The translations under genes and the position numbers were made by a program. Shown here piece after piece: positions 24,831 through 38,500 of a DNA stretch of 64,000 nt; positions within the stretch are counted from its first letter, which is position 1, and every line of letters begins with the position of its first letter. Under the pieces are notes generated by a model. It saw only the letters and a list, made by a program, of their open reading frames with translations. It was not told the DNA's origin and searched no databases. Source of the stretch: Cordilura impudica (Eukaryota > Arthropoda > Insecta > Diptera > Scathophagidae); assembly GCA_963682025.1 (NCBI GenBank), contig OY821517.1, positions 52,154,162-52,218,161 of the forward strand. Direction: 5' to 3'.

Positions 24831-25900
24831 TTTTATTTATTTATTTATTTTATTTACAATAATGATACAGACTTTAAATACAGTTATAAACACAATCGTT
24901 AGAGTTCAAATGTGTCGTTAATCTTCTTTTAATAACATCAAAAGCATCGGATAAATCAATTAAAGCATAGTGTCTGTTCACTTCGGCGCAAATTCTTTGG
25001 AATGGATCAAAATTAATAAAATTTGATCTGTGAAAATTCAGCTAAACAGGTTCATAAGATCGAAGTTGTCTGTTAGGAACATTTATACATATTTTTCCAA
25101 GCAGGCATTCGATCAATTTTACCATGAACTAAATTGAGGAAGAATGTTATACTAAAAATGATTCTTCTACTTTTCAAAGTTGGAAGCTTTATTAAAGCCA
25201 AACGACTGCGATATGGTGGGAGACTCAGTTCCGGATTCCATCGAAGATATCGAAAACTAAATAGTAAGAATTGTTTCTTAACTGATTCAAGTTTATTGAT
25301 GAAGACATTGTACTGTGGATCCCAGATTACTGATGCGTATTCAACTATTGGCCTGACTAAAGATGTGAATGGATTTTTTGTTACATAAGGATCATTAAAT
25401 TCCTTTGCCCAACGTTTTATAAAACATAAAACACCATTTGCCTTATTAGCAGCCATTATTAGATGAGAATTAAAATTAAGTCTTTTATCGAAATGAACTC
25501 CCAAATCTATGAATGAGTCACCTGAGTTTAGTTTTGTGTCATCGATGATGGCGAATATCTAGAGATGGTCATAGAATAACATTTTTTACGATTTAATTGC
25601 ATTAAGTTTACAATACACCAGTTATAGCAGCTATTTAGGTCAGACTGGAGACGTATACTCCATTCATCATTTATGAGGGTTGAGTCTATTTTTACATCGT
25701 CGGCTTACATGAGGATATTAGTTACTATATTGTATAGACTTTGGAAGATCATTAATAAACAACAAGAATAGGAGAGTTCCAAGGTGACTCCCTTGTGGGA
25801 CACTGGAAGTAACATCTATATATTTCAAATTAGAATTATTGAAATTACACATGTTTTAAGTACGACCGAATCTATTTTAGGCAGTTGCCGGAGAATGCAA
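24831..25900 (-). mobile_element. 5'-truncated non-LTR retrotransposon
   Basis: On the minus strand the fragment contains the RT core phrase VPQGSHLGTLLFLLFINDLP near 25795, an ADD catalytic box at 25696-25704 and the downstream region of the RT ORF, and ends in a TAAA-type tail (complement of 24831-24856). The box should read YADD, but the tyrosine codon is a TAA stop (25705-25707). The C-terminal part stays open from 25504 to 25073. The features fit jockey/I-type LINEs. It is inactive: 5'-truncated, stop in the catalytic box, frame changes. Confidence 0.8.
25073..25504 (-). pseudogene. C-terminal part of non-LTR reverse transcriptase ORF
   Basis: The frame holds the RT thumb and downstream region of insect LINEs, including GVHFDKRLNFNSHL, LVRPIVEYASVIWDPQY and LPPYRSRLALIKLPTLKSRR. 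It is the longest surviving piece of the ORF of the surrounding element. The catalytic aspartates lie upstream at 25696-25704 in a broken frame. No independent function is expected. Confidence 0.8.
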
Positions 25901-26493
25901 TAATATCAAGCTTCGCTAGCAGTAGATCATTGTTCATTCTTTAGCCCTTCGTTTTATTTAGAAATGTACTTGTTCTACACTAACATTATATTCATGAAAT
26001 AATTAAAATACAACATTGCTTTATTCAAAATATTTGTTTTAATAAAAAAAAAAAGAATAATGGAATTTTAATTTAATTATTTCAATACATAAAAATAAAT
26101 TTTAAAATATACATTAACAATATTTAAAAGCAAAAACGGTAATTGAAAAAAACCGATTTTTTTTCACCGGCACAATTGTGTTTTTTAGTTGGCCCGCCCA
26201 TATTGAATATAAGCCCTCGACATACATAATATTCTTATAAAAATGTTTATAAGAATAATATCAAATAGACTTTTCTTCGATCCTTTCTAGGTAGCTTTTC
26301 TTTTAAACTACACTCGATATCAAGCTTGACATCTGAAACAGCATCCAATTATCAGAGTTTTGAAAGTGTATGTACCTTACATTTGCCTTGGCCCAGAAAT
26401 ACTTGTAAAAACCAACCAACAAAAAAAAAAACACAAAATTTTATTGTTTTGCATATTTTTTATAAATAAATACAAAAAACAATTTGAAAAAAC
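25901..26493 (+). promoter_or_regulatory. Upstream region of the first F-box gene ATG exon
   Basis: This segment lies between the retrotransposon and the ATG at 26494. It contains no repeat-family member that I recognise, so it is a candidate promoter/5' UTR for the distal isoform. No individual element is assigned. Confidence 0.3.
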
Positions 26494-26574
26494 ATGGATA
26501 ATTTGGCGGCTATTGCAGCTCAAACATCGGCCATAGGACGGGATGACATCAATTTTGTTTCCAAAGAGAAATTG
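26494..26574 (+). CDS. Alternative first coding exon a of the F-box gene
   Basis: The ATG at 26494 opens 27 codons (MDNLAAIAAQTSAIG, then RDDINFVSKEKL) and ends at a strong donor (TTG|GTGAGT) in phase 0. The next phase-0 acceptor on this strand with clear coding sequence is at 41122. The segment is not repetitive, unlike its surroundings. Assignment to the F-box gene is inference and would need a transcript. Confidence 0.5.
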
Positions 26575-29500
26575 GTGAGTACATACATACTTATAAATTA
26601 AAACAAAAAAAATTATTCCCCCATCTGTTTTCTTTTCGATTTTCTATTATGTGTTGATATTCTAAACAAAACAATTTTTAAATTTTTCAATATAAAATAT
26701 TGAAAACCAGCACAGCTGATTTTTTTTTTTGCCATACACTGAATATCTAAACAATAAACAAAATAAAAATCTCTCTTTCGATCATGCAAACAACTCTCGC
26801 TTCCTCTCGTTCTCTCGCACACTTTAACTAAATTTAGAAATCAATTACTCACAGTTAGTTTAAATATTTTGGAGATTCCTTCTAGTAATATTGTATTAGT
26901 ACGAGTATTAAATGTGTTCGGTTCGGTTGAATACTCTAGCGAATAGTACGTTTTACATAAGATTAAAATTAAAAAAAAATTAAAACTAAATTTTAAAATA
27001 ATAGTTTAGTAATATATTGAATAGTTTGAAAATATCGAAGGAATAATTTAAAAAAAATGGATTTATCTACCGATATTTGGGGTCAATTAGCTGTCGAGGC
27101 CTCGCAGGTGTATCTATCGGATGGTACAGTTCGTAGTCCCTTTGCAGATACGGTATGTTTCGTTTGTGTAAAAAAATACATACTCGTACAATAATATGTG
27201 TCAAGTTCACTTAATAATGAATTTCAATCAAATATTTAAAAGTGTTTTTTATTAAAAATCGAAAAATAATAAATGGATCTAATGCATAAATTTTAAAGTT
27301 AAAAGAATTTTGTTATTTTAATGCAGTAAAGTATTTCTTTTTTATTTAATTTTACTTATTATTTTAAGATCTAATTATAGATTAAGCCAAAAAAAGAAAC
27401 AAATTCTAGAGCATACATTCGAATGACACCCGCATGAATACACAAATTATAAAAAAAAAAACAAAAATAAGTAAAGTTGGTGGTTCCAAAAAACATGTTA
27501 TTACCCTCCAATATAAAAACATATGTATGGGCAAGAGTGTACATATTCGTCTGCAAATCTGTTTCTTAAGTGGTTGACAATATATTGGAAACTTTTAACA
27601 AATTCTGAATTTGCCAATTTTGTCCTAAAATTATGTATATTTTTTGCGAAATCACTCTTTGGTATGTTCTCTTTCGAAAGATAACAAATTTGTTACAAAA
27701 AATACAGGGGTCTAATCGTCGCATCCGTTATTTTCAAAAATAAAAATAATTTTACTCCGCTACAGTTAACGAATTATGGTCCATAGTTAAGAGTAAAAGT
27801 GAAACGAAGTCTGACGTTTGTCCGCTTTCTTTAAATAATAATGCAAAATATGGAATTTCGATTGATTTGACTTGATAGCGAATGCGGCGATTAGCCCCCA
27901 GTTAAAAAAATATTAGATAAATGTAAAAAAAGTATTTTTTTAGTGACGCCAAAACAATCGAAACTTTTAAACTTCTGCACTAGATTTCATTAAACTAATA
28001 AATATAGAAGATAGTATGAAAGAAAAGTATAAAATCTTAACGGGACTGGATCGATCCTGACTATATTTGGTAAAAACATATATTTTTGTCAGAAAACATT
28101 TAAAAACTCAATTTGAGAAAACTATTTGCAATATTTTTGTTTTTCGGTATATTTAAGTGAAGCTCGGGAAGCAGCTTTATATGGTTGTTATGACTAAGAA
28201 ACCTCTTACAGGGTTTATTTTTGGACAACTGATTAATGGGTGTAATAAACAGAAACAAACAAAATTTGACCGGGATTATATGATAATTTGGGTCTTATGG
28301 CAATTAAGTCAATTACATAGGGGTCCATCTTATGGGGACTAGGTCTGAACATGTACCGACTTTAACAATTTCAATAGAGTTCGTCCTATGGCTGATAAAA
28401 GCTTATATACCAAATTTCATCAAAGTTTATATAGACACACAGACGGACGGACATCACTACATGGACACAGAAAGTGGTTCTGAATCGATCAGTATAATAA
28501 AAGATTGGTCTAGGTCAAATATTTTTGGTAGCTACCAACATCAGCACAAAGTCATTATACCCTGACCACATAGCGGTACAGGTTACAAAAAATTATGGAT
28601 ACCCAACAAAATATTGAAACCAAAAATAGAGGCAAAGTTTTCAATTATTCTATAGTAAAGGTTTTCAATGTTTTGTTAAGAGCATTAAAATTAACACTTA
28701 AGGTGCGTTCAGACTACGCAAATATTTGACCAAATAAACGTAACCCCTAAATAATGTATAATTTTCCTCGTATAATTTTCATTAAGTTATACAATATATG
28801 ATATAGAATATAGTTAAATATATTAAATATTACTAATGTAATAAAACATAACTTAATTTTGTCTTTTATATATCATGTAAGATTGAATAAAACTTTCATA
28901 AAATTAGGGGTTACGTTTATTTGGTCAAATATTTGCGTAGTCTGAACGCACCTTTAGGTTTTTTTATACCCTATATCACTATCTGGTCAGGGAATAATGA
29001 CCAATTCACTTTTAGACTTAAGTTACTCCAAAGTCTTGTTCAAATTTACTCCGAAGCAGCGTGGAAAATGTATTAAATAAGCTAAATTCAATTTTTCCAC
29101 AGAATTGAAATGTATTTGAGGAAAGAAGAATTTTGATACTCATATTGCCTTGCTTAATCACAGTGTTTCAACGCCATTAGATTTTAGTTAATACACGACC
29201 TAGTACATATCAAGAATCACTTTCTGAGTCGATTTAGCGATGTCCGTCCGTCCGGACGGTAATTCAAAAATAAACCCCTTAGGACAATTACTAGTCATAG
29301 CCCCCATATGTAGCTGATTCCCGATCTTCATTGAAATCTATAAAAAAAAAAATCATGTGAGTCCGATCACAAGGGAGATGTGTAAACATCTAATAATTAA
29401 AGAAAACTCAACATCATATTTTCCAGTGCATAAAAAATAAGTCGATTATGCTGTTTTCTGAAATTCAATTGATGTTTTCTGAAATGCAATTGATGTTTTC

Positions 29501-32500
29501 TGAAATTCAATTGATGTTTTCTGAAATACAATTATTGTTTTCAGCAATTCAAACGATGCTTTTTGAAATTCTATTGATGTTTTCTGAAATACAATTAATG
29601 TTCTCAGCAATTCAAATAATGCTTTTTGAAATTCAATTGATGTTTTCTGAAATTATATTTATGTTTTCTGAAATTCAAATGATATTTTCTGAAATACAAT
29701 TGATGTTTTCTGAAATACAATTGATGTTTTCTGAAATTCTATTGATGTTTTCTGAAATTCAATTGATGTTTTCTGAAACTCGAATGATGTTTTCTGAAAT
29801 TATATTGATGTTTTCTGAAATTCTATTTATGTTTTCTGAAATTCAAATGCTGTTTTCTAAAACTCGAATGATGTTTTCTGAAATTATATTGATGTTTTCT
29901 GAAATTCTATTTATGTTTTCTGAAATTCAATTGATGTTTTCTGAAATACAATTGATGTTTTCTGAAATTATATTGATGTTTTCTGAAATTCTATCTATGT
30001 TTTCTGAAATACAGTTTATGTTTTCTGAAATTCTATTGATGTTTTCTGAAATACAATTGATGTTTTCTGAAATTATATTGATGGTTTCTGAAATACAATT
30101 GATGTTTTCTGAAATTATATTGATGTTTTCTGAAATTCTATCTATGTTTTCTGAAATACAGTTTATGTTTTCTGAAATTCTATTGATGTTTTCTGAAATA
30201 CAATTGATGTTTTCTGAAATTATATTGATGGTTTCTGAAATACAAGTTATGTTTTCTGAAATTCTATTGATGTTTTCTGAAATTCTATCTATGTTTTCTG
30301 AAATACAGTTTATGTTTTCTGAAATTCTATTGATGTTTTCTGAAATACAATTGATGTTTTCTGAAATTATATTGATGGTTTCTGAAATACAATTGATGTT
30401 TTCTGAAATTATATTGATGTTTTCTGAAATTCTATTTATGTTTTCTGAAATTCAAATGATGTTTTCTGAAATTCAATTGATGTTTTCTGAAATGCAATTG
30501 ATGTTTTCTGAAATTCAATTGATGTTTTCTGAAATACAATTAATGTTCTCAGCAATTCAAATAATGCTTTTTGAAATTCAATTGATGTTTTCTGAAATTA
30601 TATTTATGTTTTCTGAAATTCAAATGATATTTTCTGAAATACAATTGATGTTTTCTGAAATACAATTGATGTTTTCTGAAATTCTATTGATGTTTTCTGA
30701 AATTCAATTGATGTTTTCTGAAACTCGAATGATGTTTTCTGAAATTATATTGATGTTTTCTGAAATTCTATTTATGTTTTCTGAAATTCAATTGATGTTT
30801 TCTGAAATTCTATTGATGTTTTCTGAAATTCAATTGATGTTTTCTGAAACTCGAATGATGTTTTCTGAAATTATATTGATGTTTTCTGAAATTCTATTTA
30901 TGTTTTCTGAAATTCAAGTGATGTTTTCTGAAATTCTATTGATGTTTTCTGAAATTCAATTGATGTTTTCTGAAATTATATTGATGTTTTCTGAAATTCT
31001 ATTTATGTTTTCTGAAATACAATTGATGTTTTCTGAAACTCGAATGATGTTTTCTGAAATTATATTGATGTTTTCTGAAATTCTATTTATGTTTTCTGAA
31101 ATTCAATTGATGTTTTCTGAAACTCGAATGATGTTTTCTGAAATTATATTGATGTTTTCTGAAATTCTATTTATGTTTTCTGAAATACAATTGATGTTTT
31201 CTGAAACTCGAATGATGTTTTCTGAAATTATATTGATGTTTTCTGAAATTCTATTTATGTTTTCTGAAATTCAATTGATGTTTTCTGAAACTCGAATGAT
31301 GTTTTCTGAAATTATATTGATGTTTTCTGAAATTCTATTTATGTTTTCTGAAATTCAATTGATGTTTTCTGAAATTATATTGATGTTTTCTGAAATTCTA
31401 TTTATGTTTTCTGAAATTCAATTGATGTTTTCTGAAATTCTATTGATGTTTTCTGAAATTCTATCTATGTTTTCTGAAATACAATTGATGTTTTCTGAAA
31501 TTATATTGATGTTTTCTGAAATTCAATTGATGTTTTCTGAAATTTTATTGATGTTTTCTGAAATACAGTTTATGTTTTCTGAAATTCTATTGATGTTTTC
31601 TGAAATACAATTGATGTTTTCTGAAATTATATTGATGGTTTCTGAAATACAATTGATGTTTTCTGAAATTATATTGATGTTTTCTGAAATTCTATTTATG
31701 TTTTCTGAAATTCAAATGATGTTTTCTGAAATTATATTGATGGTTTCTGAAATGCAGTTGATGTTTTCTGAAATTCTATTTATGTTTTTTGAAATTCAAA
31801 TGATGTTTTCTGAAGTTATATTGATGTTTTCTGAAATTCTATTTATGTTTTTTGAAATTCAAATGATGTTTTCTGAAATTATATTGATGGTTTCTGAAAT
31901 ACAATTGACGTTTTCTGAAATTCTATTGATGCTTTCTGAAATTCAATTGATGTTTTCTGAAACTCGAATGATGTTTTCTGAAATTATATTGATGTTTTCT
32001 GAAATTCTATTTATGTTTTCTGAAATTCAATTGATGTTTTCTGAAATTCTATTGATGTTTTCTGAAATTCAATTGATGTTTTCTGAAATTATATTGATGT
32101 TTTCTGAAATTCTATTTATGTTTTCTGAAATTCAAATGATGTTTTCTGAAATTGTATTGATGGTTTCTGAAATACAATTGACGTTTTCTGAAATTCTATT
32201 GATACTTTCTGAAATTCAATTGATGTTTTCTGAAACTCGAATGATGTTTTCTGAAATTATATTGATGTTTTCTCAAATACAATTGATGTTTTCTGAAATT
32301 CTATTCATGTTTTCTGAAATTCTATTTATGTTTTCTGAAATACAATTGATGTTTTCTGAAATTATATTGATGGTTTCTGAAATACAATTGATGTTTTCTG
32401 AAATTCAATTGATGTTTTCTGAAATTCTATTGATGTTTTCTGAAATTCAATTGATGTTTTCTGAAATTATATTGATGTTTTCTGAAATTCTATTTATGTT

Positions 32501-35500
32501 TTCTGAAATTCAAATGATGTTTTCTGAAATTGTATTGATGGTTTCTGAAATACAATTGACGTTTTCTGAAATTCTATTGATGCTTTCTGAAATTCAATTG
32601 ATGTTTTCTGAAACTCGAATGATGTTTTCTGAAATTATATTGATGTTTTCTCAAATACAATTGATGTTTTCTGAAATTCTATTCATGCTTTCTGAAATTC
32701 TATTTATGTTTTCTGAAATACAATTGATGTTTTCTGAAATTATATTGATGGTTTCTGAAATACAATTGATGTTTTCTGAAATTATATTGATGTTTTCTGA
32801 AATTCTATTTATGTTTTCGCAAATACAATTGATGTTTTCTGAAATTATATTGATGGTTTCTGAAATACAATTGATGTTTTCTGAAATTATATTGATGTTT
32901 TCTGAAATTCTATTTATGTTTTCTGAAATACAATTGATGTTTTCTGAAATTATATTGATGGTTTCTGAAATACAATTGATGTTTTCTGAAATTATATTGA
33001 TGTTTTCTGAAATTCTATTTATGTTTTCTCAAATACAATTGATGGTTTCTGAAATACAATTGACGTTTTCTGAAATTCTATTGATGCTTTCTGAAATTCA
33101 ATTGATGTTTTCTGAAACTCGAATGATGTTTTCTGAAATACAATTGATGTTTTCTCAAATACAATTGATGTTTTCTGAAATTCTATTCATGTTTTCTGAA
33201 ATTCTATTTATGTTTTCTGAAATACAATTGATGTTTTCTGAAATTATATTGATGGTTTCTGAAATACAATTGATGTTTTCTGAAATTATATTGATGTTTT
33301 CTGAAATTCTATTTATGTTTTCTGAAATTTAAATGATGTTTTCTGAAATTATATTGATGGTTCCTGAAATGCAATTGATGTTTTCTGAAATTCTATTGAT
33401 GCTTTCTGAAATTCAATTGATGTTTTCTGAAACTCGAATGATGTTTTCTGAAATTCTATTTATGTTTTTTGAAATTCAAATGATGTTTTCTGAAGTTATA
33501 TTGATGTTTTCTGAAATTCTATTTATGTTTTATGAAATTCAAATGATGTTTTCTGAAATTATATTGATGGTTTCTGAAATATAATTGATTTTTTCTGAAA
33601 TTCTATTGATGTTTTCTGAAATTCAATTGACGTTTTCTGAAACTCGAATGATGTTTTCTGAAATTATATTGATGTGTTCTGAAATTCTATTTATGTTTTC
33701 TGAAATTCAAGTGATGTTTTCTGAAATTCTATTGATGTTTTCTGAAATTCAATTGATGTTTTCTGAAATTATATTGATGTTTTCTGAAATTCTATTTATG
33801 TTTTCTGAAATTCAAATGATGTTTTCTGAAATTATATTGATGGTTTCTGAAATACAATTGACGTTTTCTGAAATTCTATTGATGCTTTCTGAAATTCAAT
33901 TGATGATTTCTGAAACTCGAATGATGTTTTCTGAAATTATATTGATGTTTTCTGAAATTCTATTTATGTTTTCTGAAATTCTATTTATGTTTTCTGAAAT
34001 TCAAATGATGTTTTCTGAAACTATATTGATGGTTTCTGAAATTCAAATGCTGTTTTCTGAAATTCAAATGATGTTTTCTGAAATTATATTGATGGTTTCT
34101 GAAATTCAAATGCTGTTTTCTGAAATACAAATGATGTTTTCTCAAATACAATTGATTTTTCTGAAATACAATTGATGTTTTCTGAAATCCTATTGATGTT
34201 TTCTGAAATTCAATTGATGTTTTCTGAAACTCGAATGATGTTTTCTGAAATTATATTGATGTTTTCTGAAATTCTATTTATGTTTTCTGAAATTCAAGTG
34301 CTGTTTTCTGAAACTCGAATGATGTTTTCTGAAATTATATTGATGTTTTCTGAAATTCTATTTATGTTTTCTGAAATTCAATTGATGTTTTCTGAAATTC
34401 AATTGATGTTTTCTGAAATTCTATTCATGTTTTCTGAAATTCTATTTATGTTTTCTGAAATACAATTGATGTTTTCTGAAATTATATTGATGTTTTCTGA
34501 AATTCAATTGATGTTTTCTGAAATTTTATTGATGTTTTCTGAAATACAGTTTATGTTTTCTGAAATTCAATTGATGTTTTCTGAAATACAATTGATGTTT
34601 TCAGAAATTCTATTCATGTTTTCTGAAATTCTATTTATGTTTTCTGAAATACAATTGATGTTTTCTGAAATTATATTGATGGTTTCTGAAATACAATTGA
34701 TGTTTTCTGAAATTATATTGATGTTTTCTGAAATTCTATTTATGTTTTCTGAAATTCAAATGATGTTTTCTGAAATTATATTGATGGTTTCTGAAATGCA
34801 ATTGATGTTTTCTGAAATTCTATTGATGCTTTCTGAAATTCAATTGATGTTTTCTGAAACTCGAATGATGTTTTCTGAAATTATATTGATGGTTTCTGAA
34901 ATACAATTGATGTTTTCTGAAATTATATTGATGTTTTCTGAAATTATATTGATGGTTTCTGAAATACAATTGATGTTTTCTGAAATTATATTGATGTTTT
35001 CTGAAATTCTATTTATGTTTTCTGAAATTCAAGTGATGTTTTCTGAAATTCTATTGATGTTTTCTGAAATTCAATTGATGTTTTCTGAAATTATATTGAT
35101 GTTTTCTGAAATTCTATTTATGTTTTCTGAAATTCAAATGATGTTTTCTGAAATTCTATTTATGTTTTTTGAAATTCAAATGATGTTTTCTGAAGTTATA
35201 TTGATGTTTTCTGAAATTCTATTTATGTTTTCTGAAATTCAAATGATGTTTTCTGAAATTATATTGATGGTTTCTGAAATACAATTGACGTTTTCTGAAA
35301 TTCTATTGATGCTTTCTGAAATTCAATTGATGTTTTCTGAAACTCGAATGATGTTTTCTGAAATTATATTGATGGTTTCTGAAATACAATTGACGTTTTC
35401 TGAAATTCTATTGATGCTTTCTGAAATTCAATTGATGTTTTCTGAAACTCGAATGATGTTTTCTGAAATTATATTGATGTTTTCTGAAATTCTATTTATG

Positions 35501-38500
35501 TTTTCTGAAATTCAAATGATGTTTTCTGAAATTATATTGATGTTTTCTGAAATTCTATTTATGTTTTCTGAAATTCAAATGATGTTTTCTGAAATTATTT
35601 TGATGGTTTCTGAAATACAATTGATGTTTTCTGAAATTATATTGATGTTTTCTGAAATTCTATTTATGTTTTCTGAAATTCAAGTGATGTTTTCTGAAAT
35701 TATATTGATGGTTTCTGAAATACAATTGATGTTTTCTGAAATTCTATTGATGCTTTCTGAAATTCAATTGATGTTTTCTGAAACTCGAATGATGTTTTCT
35801 GAAATTATATTGATGTTTTCTGAAATTATATTGATTGTTTCTGAAATACAATTGATGTTTTTTGAAAGACAATTGGAAAATATTTAGAAAAGAACATATC
35901 ATAATTTTTTCACAAATACTATCAGATAAAGTCACACCGATTTACACTTCAGCTCACACCGATGTGTTACGCTGTTTTTGCGATTGTATTGTGAAATAGA
36001 AATTTACCCCCCTGCGCGTATAGATGTTTACACATCAAAAACAAAAATATTGCACAGAGTGTTATCAAATTTGGTATTTATATATTTTTGCAAAAAAATA
36101 AGTGACCTTACCAAAATATGGTCAGGATCGGTCCATTTTTGACCTAATCCCCACATAAAAAGGCAACAAAATTAATAACAATGCCACTCAAATTTGGTTT
36201 ATGCTTATTTTATATATCTAATTAGTTGGACATAAGAGATATGGTCTCTAAACGCATGATACACTAACGTATATTCAGTCTAGACCGACTATAATTTTCT
36301 TACTTTTTCGGAAGTTAATAATTTTTCATTTTTAAATAAATAAAACACATACAAATTTTTAAATTAATAAAAGTGCTTTTATTTTATGATCCAATTTTTT
36401 GGCATTGACCGTTCAAGTCATCAAAAATAAATTTTGTTAAAAGTTTCCATTGCAATTTCAGTCACTATATACGAGTACTACCACATACTAATAATGAGAA
36501 GAAAGTTTTTTGTACTTGAAATAATTTTTATTCTTCAATGATGTCCATGATGTGTAATGTACTTCTTCCACCGATCCTCAAACATTTTGATACCTTTAGT
36601 ACAATTTGTCAAACTCTTCAAAAAAGGCCTCTGTTTCCAATATGACAGCCACATTGGTGTAAATTCTCTTTTCTTGGTGCCGTCTTTTTATGTTTGAACA
36701 AATAGTAATAGCTGGGACCCAGAAATGAACTGAATAATATCGCACACTGCGATTTTTAATATCGAAATGCTGCTGTAAAAAGGATGTCCCAAAATTCTCG
36801 CAAGATTTTAATTAAACGGAAAGTACCTTTTTTTATACGAGTATTTTGTAATTTTTGTATTGAATCATAAAATACATAGAATAGGGTTGAATGACCAAAT
36901 TTGCCACGGCTTCGTTGGCGCCTAAGCACTCTTTTACCGAAATTTGCCATCACCATTTTAGAAAAAAATGTGGCTGAATTTTGATGATACAGCCTTGAAT
37001 TTCATTATCCAATGCACGGCTGTTATGAGCTTGTTGGCATAGACTTTCGACTTCAAATAACCCCATAAAAAGAAATCCAATGGTGTTAAATCACATGATC
37101 TAGGAGTCCAATTCTGATTACCAAAACGAGAGAGTACACGAGTATGAAATGTCTCATACCATAATTGAATCGTTTCACGGGATGTCTGGCATATGGAACT
37201 GTCTTGTTGAAACCACATGTCGTCCACATCCATCAATATCATCCAATTTTTTCCGAAAGACCTCTGTCATCATGTCGGTGCTGCGAATGAACAAATGCCC
37301 CCCAAAAAATGAACAAAAACCCAAAAAATTGGGGAATAAGTTTCCGATGAACGAAAACCCCAAAGAATTTTTAAAAAAGCCCCAAAATATGAACAAATGC
37401 CCCAATTTTTCAAAAAACCAAAAAAAAAATGAACTTACGCCCCAAAGCGAATTGTGAATTTTTTCACATATTTTTATTTAATGTTTTTTTGCAAAATATT
37501 TTTTTAAATGAAAATTTGCATACTGCTTTCAATATTTGCCATGCAATGAACTCATTTAAATTCTGTATTCTTTTCAGCAGCATCATTGCGGAGCTTTATC
37601 TCGCAACCATAGCACATCTTGCAATGTTTGCATGGTAAAAAAAAGAACGCACGATTTTGCATTCAAGCAAATGGTGCATTTTAAAGTTTTACTTGATTCA
37701 ATCTGTACTTCAGTAACTGCAAGCTCTTCACCGATTCAAGGATTATCAGTATTCGGATAATCTTCGAAAATGTTCTTTTCCTCTGGCAGCATATCCGAGC
37801 ATATGCCATTTCACTAAAACACATTCTAGCCAAAAACGTTGCGTTATTTATTTTTCTTTCTTTTAAAAGTTCGGAAATTTCCGATATTTTTTCTTCTTTC
37901 AATAAGGAGGTTCTTTTTTCTGTATTCTTTTGCGGCAGCATCATTTAGCTCGCAACCCCATAGCATATTTTACAATGTTTGCGCAATACTTTCATAGCAT
38001 TTTTGCGTTTTCTCTTATCCATCAAAATGTAAAATATCGGAATGATCTGCAAAAAATATGTTTTGCGCGGCGATTACAAATAAGTTAACGACAACTGAGC
38101 GGCGCGGGTGTGGCTGCCAAACCCGTGCAGAAGCAGCGCGCGGATGCGACCGCGACGCGCTTCCGGAACACAATTACGATAAATTTTATTTACACTGATT
38201 ATTCAATTTACAAACGATTCCCGATATTTTTCAGTTTACGAGAAAATAAATAAACTACAAACAAAAAACATTAACATAAACCGGTTTCGTAGTTTATTTT
38301 TGGAGTATATTTGTTCATCAGTCTTGAAGAAAAAAAAATATGAATTTAGACAGACCCCAAACTAACAAATTAAATATGAACAAATGTCCCAAAATATTTA
38401 AAATTTGTATAAAAAATGAACTTAGGCCCCAAAACCCAAAATCCCATACAAAATTTTTGGGGCATAAGTTAATTTTTTTTTTTGGGGCATTTGTTCCTTG

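Noticed and set aside
29448..35887. Very long open frames (1294, 196 and 571 codons of MFSEIxL heptads) as a repetitive protein gene
   Set aside because: The frame is open only because a 21-bp unit without stops is repeated; there is no signal peptide, non-repeat domain or splice context, and the array lies within a mobile-element shell. Kept as a satellite.
37149..37457. Plus-strand frame of 102 codons across the mariner/Foldback junction
   Set aside because: It spans a transposon insertion point and is made of the CCCCAAAA subterminal words; not a gene.
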